A DNA stretch of 64,000 bases from NCBI GenBank assembly GCA_012517855.1, contig JAAYUD010000060.1, positions 1 through 64,000 on the forward strand, written 5' to 3'. This DNA is from Bacteroidales bacterium (GTDB lineage: Bacteria; Bacteroidota; Bacteroidia; Bacteroidales; Bacteroidaceae). A model generated the notes under the pieces. It ran no database searches. It was not told where the DNA came from and saw nothing but the letters and a program-made list of their open reading frames with translations. The position numbers and the translations under genes are program-made. Position 1 is the first letter of the stretch; each line of letters opens with the position of its first letter. Below, piece by piece: positions 26,196 through 34,741 of this stretch.

Positions 26196-28745
26196 ATGCT
26201 TGAAGAAGATAAAATAATAAAGGTAAACATCGAGGATGAGATGAAATCATCATACATTGATTATTCGATGTCTGTCATTGTTGCACGTGCTTTACCTGAT
26301 GTTAGAGACGGATTCAAGCCGGTTCATCGCAGAATTCTGTATGGAATGATGGAACTGGGTAATACATCCGATAGACCAACAAAAAAATCAGCAAGAATTG
26401 TAGGTGAGGTATTAGGTAAATATCATCCTCACGGTGATTCATCTGTATATTATGCGATGGTTCGTATGGCTCAGAGTTGGTCAATGCGTTATCCGTTAGT
26501 TGATGGACAAGGAAACTTTGGTTCGGTTGATGCCGATCCTCCAGCTGCAATGCGTTATACCGAAGCTCGCTTGAATAAGATGGGTGAAGAGATGATGCAG
26601 GATCTCTACAAAGAGACTGTTGATATGGTACCCAACTTTGATAATACTTTGGTAGAACCTTCTGTGATGCCTACGCGTATTCCAAATTTGTTGGTCAACG
26701 GCGCATCTGGTATTGCTGTCGGTATGGCAACTAATATGCCGACTCATAATTTGTCGGAAGTTATAGATGCTTGTATCGCTTATATTGAAAATAACGATAT
26801 CTCTGTTGATGAGCTAATGAAGTATGTCAAGGCTCCGGATTTTCCAACTGGAGGATATATTTATGGCATGAGCGGGGTTCGTGAAGCTTATGAAACAGGC
26901 CGTGGTAGAGTTGTCATGCGTGCTAGAGCAGAAATCGAGACGGATGATTCTCATGATAAGATTATTATTACAGAGATACCTTATAATGTAGTAAAATCTG
27001 ATTTAGTGAAATATATCGCTGATTTGGTGAAAGAAGGAAAAATCACGGGAATTTCTGATATAAAAGATGAATCTTCAAAGCGTGACGGTATGCGAATCGT
27101 CATTTATGTGAAGCGTGATGCCAATGCGAATGTATTGCTGAACAAATTATATAAGATGACCGCTCTTCAATCGTCTTTTAGTGTGAATAATGTCGCTTTG
27201 GTCAATGGACGTCCGCAATTGTTGAATCTGCATGATATGATTAAATATTTTGTGGAGCATCGTCATGAAGTGGTTATTCGTCGCACGAAGTTTGATTTAA
27301 GGAAAGCTCAAGAAAGGGCTCATATTTTAGAAGGTTTGATTATTGCTTCGGATAACATTGACGAAGTAGTACATATCATAAAGGGCTCAAAGACGCCTAG
27401 CCAGGCAATAGAGCGTTTGATGGACCGCTTTTCGCTGGATGAAATTCAGGCAAAAGCTATTACCGATATGAGGTTGATTCAGTTGAATGGCTTGAATCAG
27501 GATAAACTTCATCAAGAATATGACGATATAGAGAAGCAAATCGCTTATTTGGAGCAAATACTTTCAGATCATTATCTTTGTATGAAAATCGTTACTGATG
27601 AGTTACTTGAAGTAAAGGATAAATATGGTGATGCCCGTCGTTCTGAGATTGTTTATTCTTCTGAAGAATTCAATGCGGAAGATTTTTATGCGGACGACGA
27701 TGTCGTGATCACTATTTCTCATTTAGGCTATATCAAACGTACACCTTTGGTTGATTTTCATGCTCAAAATAGGGGAGGGGTTGGCTCTAAAGGCTCTCAA
27801 ACTCGTGATGCAGATTTTGTAGAACATATATACCCTGCTACAATGCATAACACGATGATGTTTTTCACTCAGAAGGGTAAATGCTATTGGCTGAAAGTTT
27901 ATGAAATTCCGGAAGGAACGAAGACTTCCAAAGGACGTGCCATTCAAAATCTACTTAATATCGAATCAGACGATAATGTCAATGCCTATTTGAGAGTGAA
28001 AGATCTGAATGATGAAGAATTTATCAGTAGTCACTACATCGTATTTTGTACGAAAAAAGGTATTGTAAAAAAGACATTGTTGGAACAGTATTCTCGTCCA
28101 CGTGCCAATGGTATTAATGCTATTAATATACGAGAAGATGACAAGGTGATCGAAGTGCGTATGACAGATGGTACAAACGAAATAATTATTGCTGACTACA
28201 ACGGACGTGCTATTCGTTTTAATGAGGGCAAGATTCGAACAATGGGGCGTACGGCAACGGGAGTTAGAGGTATGTCGATTCCGGCTAATGATGAAGTCGT
28301 TGGTATGATTTGTATTAAAGATTTAAACGAGAACGTTATGGTCATTTCTGAACAAGGTTATGGGAAACGTTCGAATGTCGAAGATTATCGTGTTACCAAT
28401 CGAGGTGGAAAAGGAGTGAAGACGATGAATATTACCGATAAAACGGGAAAACTTATCTCTATTAAGTCGGTAACTGATGATAGTGATTTGATGATCATCA
28501 ATAAATCTGGTATTGTAATTCGGGTTCATGTGGCTGATTTTAGAATAATGGGAAGAGCTACTCAAGGTGTTCGTCTCATTAATTTGGATAAACGTGGTGA
28601 TGAAATAGCATCTGTTTGTAAGGTTAATGCCGAAGAAGAACTCGATTTAGATCAAACAACACCGGAAAATACTTCTGATGCACCTCTTAATGATGTGGGC
28701 AGCGATATAGATGCTAACGATAATTTATCAAATGACAATAATTAA
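26196..28745 (+). CDS. gyrA: DNA gyrase subunit A
   Basis: The breakage-reunion subunit of DNA gyrase, 849 residues. The catalytic tyrosine is Y121 in [10 protein letters not shown]. The quinolone region reads [17 protein letters not shown], with S82 intact (E. coli S83) and Y86 at the position of E. coli D87. The beta-propeller C-terminal domain has a GyrA-box-like [10 protein letters not shown] near residue 530, rather than the E. coli type QRRGGKG, and the C-terminus ends in an acidic, Asn/Asp-rich tail. ParC has a similar N-domain, but the GyrA-box-like motif and full set of blades favour GyrA. Confidence 0.95.
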   Translation: MLEEDKIIKVNIEDEMKSSYIDYSMSVIVARALPDVRDGFKPVHRRILYGMMELGNTSDRPTKKSARIVGEVLGKYHPHGDSSVYYAMVRMAQSWSMRYPLVDGQGNFGSVDADPPAAMRYTEARLNKMGEEMMQDLYKETVDMVPNFDNTLVEPSVMPTRIPNLLVNGASGIAVGMATNMPTHNLSEVIDACIAYIENNDISVDELMKYVKAPDFPTGGYIYGMSGVREAYETGRGRVVMRARAEIETDDSHDKIIITEIPYNVVKSDLVKYIADLVKEGKITGISDIKDESSKRDGMRIVIYVKRDANANVLLNKLYKMTALQSSFSVNNVALVNGRPQLLNLHDMIKYFVEHRHEVVIRRTKFDLRKAQERAHILEGLIIASDNIDEVVHIIKGSKTPSQAIERLMDRFSLDEIQAKAITDMRLIQLNGLNQDKLHQEYDDIEKQIAYLEQILSDHYLCMKIVTDELLEVKDKYGDARRSEIVYSSEEFNAEDFYADDDVVITISHLGYIKRTPLVDFHAQNRGGVGSKGSQTRDADFVEHIYPATMHNTMMFFTQKGKCYWLKVYEIPEGTKTSKGRAIQNLLNIESDDNVNAYLRVKDLNDEEFISSHYIVFCTKKGIVKKTLLEQYSRPRANGINAINIREDDKVIEVRMTDGTNEIIIADYNGRAIRFNEGKIRTMGRTATGVRGMSIPANDEVVGMICIKDLNENVMVISEQGYGKRSNVEDYRVTNRGGKGVKTMNITDKTGKLISIKSVTDDSDLMIINKSGIVIRVHVADFRIMGRATQGVRLINLDKRGDEIASVCKVNAEEELDLDQTTPENTSDAPLNDVGSDIDANDNLSNDNN

Positions 28746-28769
28746 TTATTAACTAATAAAACAACGATT

Positions 28770-30005
28770 ATGAAAAAGGTGATTTTAACTGTTTCCTTGT
28801 TCGTTGCATCTGTTTCTGTCTTTGCACAACAGAGTAACGTGAAAGAAGCAAAAAGTATTATCGAGGGTACTAACCCTGATTTTGCTAAAGCCGAGCAGTT
28901 GATTAGCGCTGCTTTAAAAGACCCTTCGACAATGAATGATCCTGCAGCTTGGAATATTGCTGGCCAAATTCAGTCAAAGGTTAACGAAAAGGAAAATACA
29001 AAACTCTATTTAAAACAACCTTTTGATACAACTAAAATGTATAATAGTATATTAGAGATGTATCAATATTTTCTGAAATGTGATGAGTTAGCCCAAGTTC
29101 CTAATGAAAAGGGTAAAATTAAAAACAAGTTCAGAAAAGAAAATGCTGATATCATGCTTAAATCTCGTTCTAATTTGTTGAATGGTTTTGTTCAGTATTT
29201 GAATAGTGGTGATAGTAAGAAGGCTTTGGATTTTTTCAAAACTTATGCTGATTCGCGTGATTATCCGATATTGGCAGATGCTAAATTGGCTCAGCAAAAT
29301 GATACTATCCTTAATCAGTATGCGTATTATGCAATAGCAGCTGCTTATAGAGATAGCGATTATGAGCTTGTAAAAAAGTACGCACCTGAGGGTATGAAAT
29401 ATGAAAAGAACGCTTCTAATTGTTTGCAGATATTAGCTGAAGTTTATAAAGCTCAGAAGGACTCTATTGAATTCTTGAAAACTGTACAGGAAGGTGTAGC
29501 TAAATATCCTTCTGAAAAGTATTTCTTGGGTAGTGTAATCGACTATTATTCGTCTCATAATCAGAATGAGAAAGCGATGGAATTCGCTGATAATCAATTA
29601 AAAAACGATCCGAATAATAAGTTTATGGTATTTGTAAAGGCATACCTTTATCAGATGATGAAAGATTACGATAATGCTATAACTTACTACGATAAGGCTA
29701 TTCAACTAGATCCGGCATACGTTGATGCTCTTTCTAATTTGGGTTTGACTTATGTGCTTAAAGCTCAATCTGTGTCAGACAAGGCTACGACTAATGTAAA
29801 TAGTCCTAAGTACAAACAAGATCAGGCTGCTATTAAGGCTCTGTATGAAAAAGCAAGACCTTATTATGAAAAAGCTCGTCAATTGAAACCTGATAATAAA
29901 GATCTTTGGGCACGTGGCTTGTATAGAGTTTATTATTGTTTGAATATGGCTCCTCAATTTGAAGAAATGGAGAAGATTCTTGGTATCGATAGCACTAAAA
30001 AATAA
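28770..30005 (+). CDS. Secreted TPR-repeat protein
   Basis: A 411-residue protein with a signal peptide (MKKVILTVSLFVASVSVFAQ, cut after AQ) and tetratricopeptide repeats through the chain; the clearest is DYDNAITYYDKAIQLDPAYVD near residue 300, followed by EKARPYYEKARQLKPDN. TPRs mediate protein contacts, and the partner is unknown. It starts 24 bases after gyrA, so it may be transcribed with gyrA, and a strong terminator follows. Confidence 0.85.
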   Translation: MKKVILTVSLFVASVSVFAQQSNVKEAKSIIEGTNPDFAKAEQLISAALKDPSTMNDPAAWNIAGQIQSKVNEKENTKLYLKQPFDTTKMYNSILEMYQYFLKCDELAQVPNEKGKIKNKFRKENADIMLKSRSNLLNGFVQYLNSGDSKKALDFFKTYADSRDYPILADAKLAQQNDTILNQYAYYAIAAAYRDSDYELVKKYAPEGMKYEKNASNCLQILAEVYKAQKDSIEFLKTVQEGVAKYPSEKYFLGSVIDYYSSHNQNEKAMEFADNQLKNDPNNKFMVFVKAYLYQMMKDYDNAITYYDKAIQLDPAYVDALSNLGLTYVLKAQSVSDKATTNVNSPKYKQDQAAIKALYEKARPYYEKARQLKPDNKDLWARGLYRVYYCLNMAPQFEEMEKILGIDSTKK

Positions 30006-30393
30006 ATACTAAAAAATAGTTTTTTAGTTATATATACCATTAAAAATAAATATATTCAGTCCGTTACTTATTAAGTAACGGACTTTTTTGTCCCTCTAAA
30101 GTGTGAAAGGAGTAATAAGGTTATTAAAGCCAATAATGATATTAAACATAATGTTGATTATAAAATAAATATAAGGATGTAATAATAGTTTGATCTTTAT
30201 GTGTTGTTGGAAACTAAAAGAGGATAAATGACAATGATACGGAGGTTATAAAATTCCTGCTTTAAAGAAAGAATTATATTTTTAGTATAAACCTCATGTT
30301 TTTGTTTCCTAAATCAGGTGATATATTGCGAACTTATATCTATTTTTGTAATAGATTTAAAGAAATAACTGAGAAGATTTAAAGAAATTGCAG
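30006..30393. other. Intergenic, terminator then AT-rich DNA
   Basis: Apart from the terminator at 30058-30089, this region contains AT-rich sequence with no recognisable gene or RNA element. The promoter of the following S41-like lipoprotein must be near its right end. Confidence 0.5.
30058..30089 (+). terminator. Intrinsic terminator after the gyrA-TPR unit
   Basis: AGTCCGTTACTTA (30058-30070) and TAAGTAACGGACT (30072-30084) are perfect complements, followed by TTTTTT. The inner pairs must open to make a loop. Confidence 0.9.
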
Positions 30394-31650
30394 ATGAATA
30401 AAAGATTTATTATATTGTTTCCATTCATTATGTTGATTGCAGTGTCAACATTGGTGTCGTGTGTTGGAGAAGATCGTTGGGCCGAATATAAGCCGTTGAC
30501 AGCTATGGACGAATGGATGGACAGTGTGATGCGTGTGAATTATTATTGGGCGTCCGATATGCCTTCTTTTAAAAAGCTTAATTATTTTAATACGCCGACA
30601 ACATTCTTATCGTCTGCAAAATTTAGCTCAGATAAGGTCTCTCACATTGATTCTATTTATAATTCTACAAATAGTTATGGAATAAATGCTTCTCTTGAGG
30701 CCTCTGCCGATAATGATACGATCTACAATGCTGTTGTTACATATGTTGATACCGATTCTCCGGCTTACCGAGCTGGTCTAAAGCGTGGTGATTGGATTAT
30801 GAAGGTTGGAGATCATAATATTACAACTTCTAATAAATCGACAATCCTTGTCAATGGAAATGCTACAACTTTATCGCTTGGTACGCTACAGACCACAAAA
30901 ACCGATGGAACAACTACTTATTCTGTCGTTTCGAATGGCACAGTGCTTTCGATGGACGCATCTAAAGTTGTTTCGGATAATCCCGTACATTATTATACGA
31001 CTATTACATCCGGTAGTAAGAAAATTGGATATTTAGTTTATAGTAGCTTTGATGCCGGTACATCTGGCGCATATTTAAATAATTTACGTAGTGTCTTTGC
31101 CTCATTCAGTTCGAACGGAGTGACAGATTTTGTTCTTGATCTGCGTTATAATGCTACAGGCAATGATATAGAATGTGCGCGTTTGTTAGCTTCCATGTTG
31201 GTGCCGTCCGGCAAATTAGGTAGTACTTTTGTTACTTTAAAAAAGGCTGATCCCAGTAAAAATGATACTTTAACACTTTCTAGTGAACTGATAGGTAGTG
31301 GTGCTAATCTCAATCTTTCTAATATTTATATTTTGACGACTTCTGCGACAGCCCAACTATCCGAGCTCCTTATTGCTTCACTGGCACCCTATCTTAAAGT
31401 GTATACGGTAGGTAGCACAACAAAAGGAGCTCTAGGCCTTACAACTGGCTATACTAATCCGGCTTTCAACTATAAATTTTATCTGGTTACGAGTATTCCT
31501 GTCGATGCATCTAATAAAAGTTCTTACACGACTTCGGGTATTGCGGCAAGTAAATCGGCTTCAGACACTAATTTATCTACACTATTAGATTTTGGAAATA
31601 CTAACGAAACGATGTTAGCTGTTGCTATCGCTCTCATTACTGCTAAGTGA
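30394..31650 (+). CDS. S41-like PDZ lipoprotein lacking catalytic residues
   Basis: A 418-residue predicted lipoprotein (signal then TLVSCVGED) with a PDZ-like segment (about 100-150; VDTDSPAYRAGLKRGDWIMKV) and a C-terminal S41 protease fold (about 205-418). In active carboxy-terminal proteases of this group the nucleophile is in TASASE and the lysine general base in TxGK. Here the corresponding stretch is TAQLSELLI with Q321 at the serine position, and GSTTKGALG with A346 at the lysine position. The remaining strands (ITSGSKKIGYLVYSSF, FVLDLRYNATG) are conserved. It is therefore probably a non-proteolytic envelope protein. The ATG at 30394 is preferred to a TTG two codons earlier. Confidence 0.8.
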   Translation: MNKRFIILFPFIMLIAVSTLVSCVGEDRWAEYKPLTAMDEWMDSVMRVNYYWASDMPSFKKLNYFNTPTTFLSSAKFSSDKVSHIDSIYNSTNSYGINASLEASADNDTIYNAVVTYVDTDSPAYRAGLKRGDWIMKVGDHNITTSNKSTILVNGNATTLSLGTLQTTKTDGTTTYSVVSNGTVLSMDASKVVSDNPVHYYTTITSGSKKIGYLVYSSFDAGTSGAYLNNLRSVFASFSSNGVTDFVLDLRYNATGNDIECARLLASMLVPSGKLGSTFVTLKKADPSKNDTLTLSSELIGSGANLNLSNIYILTTSATAQLSELLIASLAPYLKVYTVGSTTKGALGLTTGYTNPAFNYKFYLVTSIPVDASNKSSYTTSGIAASKSASDTNLSTLLDFGNTNETMLAVAIALITAK

Positions 31651-31768
31651 AAAAGTATTTCAACATATAAATTAAATAATTTATCGTCTTTTGATTTGGT
31701 TGTTTCAACAATTTAATATATATTTGATGCAAAAGAAAAATCTCTGGATGTTCTAAAATAAAAGGCTT

Positions 31769-33514
31769 ATGGAAAATCAACAATTAATTAATCAGGTAAC
31801 AGCAAAAGCCAAAAGATGGCTGGCTCCTGCCTATGATGCAGAAACACAGGCAGAAGTAAAACGTATGCTAGAGAATGAAGATAAAACAGAACTTGTAGAT
31901 TCTTTTTATAAAGATTTAGAGTTCGGTACAGGTGGTTTGCGTGGTATCATGGGAGCCGGAACAAACCGTATGAATATTTACACTGTGGGTGCTGCGACTC
32001 AAGGACTTTCGAATTATCTGAATGCTAATTTCAAAGAATTGAAACAGATTTCGGTTGTTGTGGGCCATGACTGTCGTAACAACAGTCGCAAGTTTGCTGA
32101 AATTTCTGCAAATATCTTTTCTGCAAACGGCATTAAGGTGTATCTTTTTGAAGATATGCGTCCTACTCCCGAAATATCTTTTGCTATTCGTCATTTAGGA
32201 TGTCAGAGTGGCATTATTCTGACTGCTTCTCACAATCCGAAAGAATACAATGGATATAAGGCATATTGGGATGATGGTGCTCAGGTACTGGCTCCTCATG
32301 ATAAAGGTATCATTACCGAGGTTACAAAGATAACTGATGTCTCCGGAATTAAGTTCGATGGCAATCAAAGCTTAATCCAGATTGTAGGCAAAGATATCGA
32401 TGATATTTATCTGGAGAAGATCAAATCCATATCTATAGAACCCGAAGTGATCAAACATCATAGCGACATGAAGATTGTCTACACTCCTATTCATGGCACC
32501 GGTATGATGCTCATCCCGCGTTCTCTTAAGATGTGGGGATTTGACAATGTTACTTGCGTGCCCGAGCAAATGATAAAGGATGGTAACTTCCCTACAGTCG
32601 TTTCTCCCAATCCCGAGAATGCCGAAGCGTTATCAATGGCAGTAGCTCTTGCCAAGAAGATTGATGCCGATTTAGTCATGGCGAGTGATCCTGATGCCGA
32701 TCGGGTTGGTATCGCTTGTAAAGACGACAAAGGTGAGTGGATACTCATGAATGGTAATCAAACGTGTTTGCTCTTTTTGTACTACATCATTACCCAATAT
32801 ACCAAGTTGGGCAAGATGACAGGAAAAGAATATGTTGTTAAGACGATCGTAACCACCGAGCTGATAAAAAACATTGCGCAGAAGAATCATCTTGAAATGA
32901 TGGATTGCTACACCGGTTTCAAATGGATTGCTCGCGAAGTTCGTCTCAACGAAGGCAAGAAAGCATATATCGGTGGCGGTGAAGAAAGCTATGGCTTTAT
33001 GGCCGAAGATTTTGTTCGCGACAAAGATGCCGTATCGGCCTGCTGCCTTATAGGTGAGGTTGCCGCTTGGGCAAAAGAACAAGGCAAGTCGCTTTACGAA
33101 TTGTTGCTCGATATCTATGTGGAATATGGATTTAGCAAGAATGCCACAGTCAATGTTGTTAAGCCAGGTAAGTCTGGAGCCGAAGAAATTAAGAACATGA
33201 TGAATGATTTTCGTAAAAATCCTCCTCATTCTCTTGGTGGACATAAAGTGACACTCTGGAAAGACTATAAGACGCTAAAACAAATTGATATCGCAGGACG
33301 TATTACCCGATTGGATATGCCTGAACCATCCAATGTGCTGCAATATTTCACATCAGATGGTGCTAAAGTTTCTGTTCGTCCTTCCGGTACGGAACCCAAA
33401 ATTAAATTTTACTTAGAGGTTCCGGCTCCGATGAATGTTCGTGAAGATTATCTTAAGGCCAATGAAATAGCTGATAAAGAGATCGAGAAGCTAAAGGCAT
33501 CGTTGGGAATATAG
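31769..33514 (+). CDS. Phosphohexomutase (phosphoglucomutase/phosphomannomutase)
   Basis: A 581-residue alpha-D-phosphohexomutase interconverting sugar 1- and 6-phosphates. The phosphoserine loop is TASHNPKEYNGYK (near residue 152), the metal loop DPDADRVG, the sugar-binding loop GGGEESYG, and the phosphate-binding loop RPSGTEPKIKFY near the C-terminus. The long form with FGTGGLRG near the start matches Firmicutes/Bacteroidetes phosphoglucomutases (PgcA-like) more than short GlmM. Exact sugar preference is not decidable here. Confidence 0.93.
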   Translation: MENQQLINQVTAKAKRWLAPAYDAETQAEVKRMLENEDKTELVDSFYKDLEFGTGGLRGIMGAGTNRMNIYTVGAATQGLSNYLNANFKELKQISVVVGHDCRNNSRKFAEISANIFSANGIKVYLFEDMRPTPEISFAIRHLGCQSGIILTASHNPKEYNGYKAYWDDGAQVLAPHDKGIITEVTKITDVSGIKFDGNQSLIQIVGKDIDDIYLEKIKSISIEPEVIKHHSDMKIVYTPIHGTGMMLIPRSLKMWGFDNVTCVPEQMIKDGNFPTVVSPNPENAEALSMAVALAKKIDADLVMASDPDADRVGIACKDDKGEWILMNGNQTCLLFLYYIITQYTKLGKMTGKEYVVKTIVTTELIKNIAQKNHLEMMDCYTGFKWIAREVRLNEGKKAYIGGGEESYGFMAEDFVRDKDAVSACCLIGEVAAWAKEQGKSLYELLLDIYVEYGFSKNATVNVVKPGKSGAEEIKNMMNDFRKNPPHSLGGHKVTLWKDYKTLKQIDIAGRITRLDMPEPSNVLQYFTSDGAKVSVRPSGTEPKIKFYLEVPAPMNVREDYLKANEIADKEIEKLKASLGI

Positions 33515-33549
33515 TATGTCTTGATATTATATGAAGAAACAAGTAAGAA

Positions 33550-33578
33550 GGGGAGAAAGTTCAAAAGGGCTTCTCCCC
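33550..33578 (+). terminator. Hairpin after the phosphohexomutase gene
   Basis: GGGGAGAA (33550-33557) pairs with TTCTCCCC (33571-33578) over a 13-base loop. The T-run after it is weak, so termination is likely but not certain. Confidence 0.5.
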
Positions 33579-33639
33579 TATCTTGTATCTCCCTAACGTA
33601 AGCTAATAGAAGATTTTTTCAAAAAAAAGATAGATTTTG

Positions 33640-33669
33640 TTTGTTTTTCGTGTAAAAAGTGTAATTTTG
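33640..33669 (+). promoter_or_regulatory. Promoter of the Phe/Tyr operon
   Basis: TTTG (33640-33643), 18-bp spacer and TAATTTTG (33662-33669), a perfect TAnnTTTG. Transcription would start near 33676, giving a leader RNA of about 220 bases before pheA that contains the leader ORF and attenuator. The spacer is one base shorter than the usual 19-21. Confidence 0.65.
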
Positions 33670-33711
33670 CAACGTCTTTCATTAAAAGAAAAGGCAAAAA
33701 GTCGAGAATAT

Positions 33712-33798
33712 ATGAATATGATAACTTATACATTTACTAGTTTCTTTTATTACTTTTACTTTAGCAACAGAGTAAGAGCGGGACTTCGTATATGTTAA
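33712..33798 (+). CDS. Phe/Tyr-rich attenuator leader peptide
   Basis: A 28-codon ORF (ATG 33712, TAA 33796-33798) with five Phe and four Tyr codons. Residues 11-17 are FFYYFYF, seven aromatic codons in a row (33742-33762). It ends with SNRVRAGLRIC, and its last third overlaps the antiterminator arm. The position in the leader RNA of a Phe/Tyr biosynthesis operon, the aromatic run and the downstream terminator are what leader peptides of the pheA/pheST type show. It presumably acts by ribosome stalling, with no function for the peptide itself. The ORF is too short to be seen by normal gene callers. Confidence 0.88.
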   Translation: MNMITYTFTSFFYYFYFSNRVRAGLRIC

Positions 33799-33872
33799 GT
33801 AAGACATGAAAAAGATAGAAATAAAATAAGAATATCGAATCCCGCTCTTGTACAAGATGCGGGATTTTTTTT
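33774..33872 (+). promoter_or_regulatory. Transcription attenuator of the Phe/Tyr operon
   Basis: Two exclusive stems share one segment. Terminator: AATCCCGC (33838-33845) with GCGGGATT (33859-33866), an inner TCTTG/CAAGA pair, then an eight-T run to 33872. Antiterminator: AAGAGCGGGA (33774-33783, inside the leader ORF) with TCCCGCTCTT (33840-33849), 10 bp. A ribosome stalled on the aromatic codons (33742-33762) would leave 33774-33783 free to block the terminator, while one reaching the stop at 33796 would cover it and let the terminator form. Low charged tRNA-Phe or tRNA-Tyr should therefore raise expression. The structures are read by eye and no free energies were computed. Confidence 0.85.
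33838..33872 (+). terminator. Attenuator terminator hairpin
   Basis: An 8-bp outer stem AATCCCGC/GCGGGATT with an inner TCTTG-TA-CAAGA helix and one bulged T, followed by TTTTTTTT (33865-33872). It ends 23 bases before the pheA start codon. Confidence 0.88.
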
Positions 33873-33895
33873 ATCATGCAAGTAGAATAAGGAAA

Positions 33896-34741
33896 ATGAA
33901 GAAAGTAGCTATACAAGGAGGTCTAGGGTCGTTTCATGATATTGCGGCTCACCAGTATTTTGAAGGAAGCGATATTCAGTTGGAATGTTGCATTCAGTTC
34001 GAGGATATTTTCAAGACGATGAGTCACGATACTGACGTCTTTGGCATGCTCGCTATCGAGAATACCATTGCCGGAAGTCTTTTGCACAACAATGAGTTGC
34101 TTCGGCTGAGTGGAACGCAAATTATCGGAGAACATAAGCTTCGCATTTCGCATTGCTTTGTTTGTCTGCCCGACGACGACTGGACTACCATTACCGAAGT
34201 CAATTCGCATCCTATTGCTCTGATGCAGTGTCGCGAATTTTTGAGCCATCACCCGCAGTACAAAGTAGTAGAGTGCGAAGACACGGCTATGAGTGCCCAG
34301 AATATTATGGAGAACAACCTTCATGGTCACGCTGCTATTTGTTCCGAGGCAGCAGCCAATCTATTTGGCATGAAGATTCTTTCTAAGGGCATCGAGACCA
34401 ATAAGCACAACTTCACCCGCTTCTTGGTTGTTGCCAATCCGTCATTGGTAGACAAAATCCATCCGGATATGGCTTCGACTAATAAATCGAGCATGGTTTT
34501 CACTTTATCTCATACCGAAGGCAGTCTTTCGCAAGTGCTTTCCATCTTTTCTTTTTATCGAATCAATTTAACCAAAATACAGTCTTTGCCCATCATCGGG
34601 CACGAATGGGAATATCAGTTTTATGTCGACATTGTTTTCGACGATTATACTCGTTACAAGCAGTCGGTAGCCGCTGTTGTTCCATTGACCAAACAATTCA
34701 AAATATTAGGCGAATATGCAGAAGGAAAACAAAGTTTATAA
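33896..34741 (+). CDS. pheA: Prephenate dehydratase
   Basis: Converts prephenate to phenylpyruvate, the committed step to phenylalanine. The 281-residue protein has the dehydratase domain (FHDIAAHQYF, AIENTIAGSL, and NFTRFLVV with the essential TRF) and a C-terminal ACT domain (EGSLSQVLSIFSFYRINLTKIQSLP), where phenylalanine feedback usually acts. There is no chorismate mutase domain; that activity is fused to the DAHP synthase two genes on. The ATG at 33896 is chosen because an upstream in-frame start would lie inside the attenuator hairpin. Its end overlaps the aminotransferase gene by 26 bases. Confidence 0.95.
   Translation: MKKVAIQGGLGSFHDIAAHQYFEGSDIQLECCIQFEDIFKTMSHDTDVFGMLAIENTIAGSLLHNNELLRLSGTQIIGEHKLRISHCFVCLPDDDWTTITEVNSHPIALMQCREFLSHHPQYKVVECEDTAMSAQNIMENNLHGHAAICSEAAANLFGMKILSKGIETNKHNFTRFLVVANPSLVDKIHPDMASTNKSSMVFTLSHTEGSLSQVLSIFSFYRINLTKIQSLPIIGHEWEYQFYVDIVFDDYTRYKQSVAAVVPLTKQFKILGEYAEGKQSL

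Noticed and set aside
26196-28745. Quinolone-resistant gyrA allele
   Set aside because: Ser82 is intact; Tyr at the E. coli Asp87 position appears to be the normal Bacteroides-type residue and not evidence of resistance.
33848-33895. Upstream in-frame start for prephenate dehydratase
   Set aside because: It begins inside the terminator hairpin and adds 16 residues with no family similarity; the ATG at 33896 gives the conserved N-terminus.
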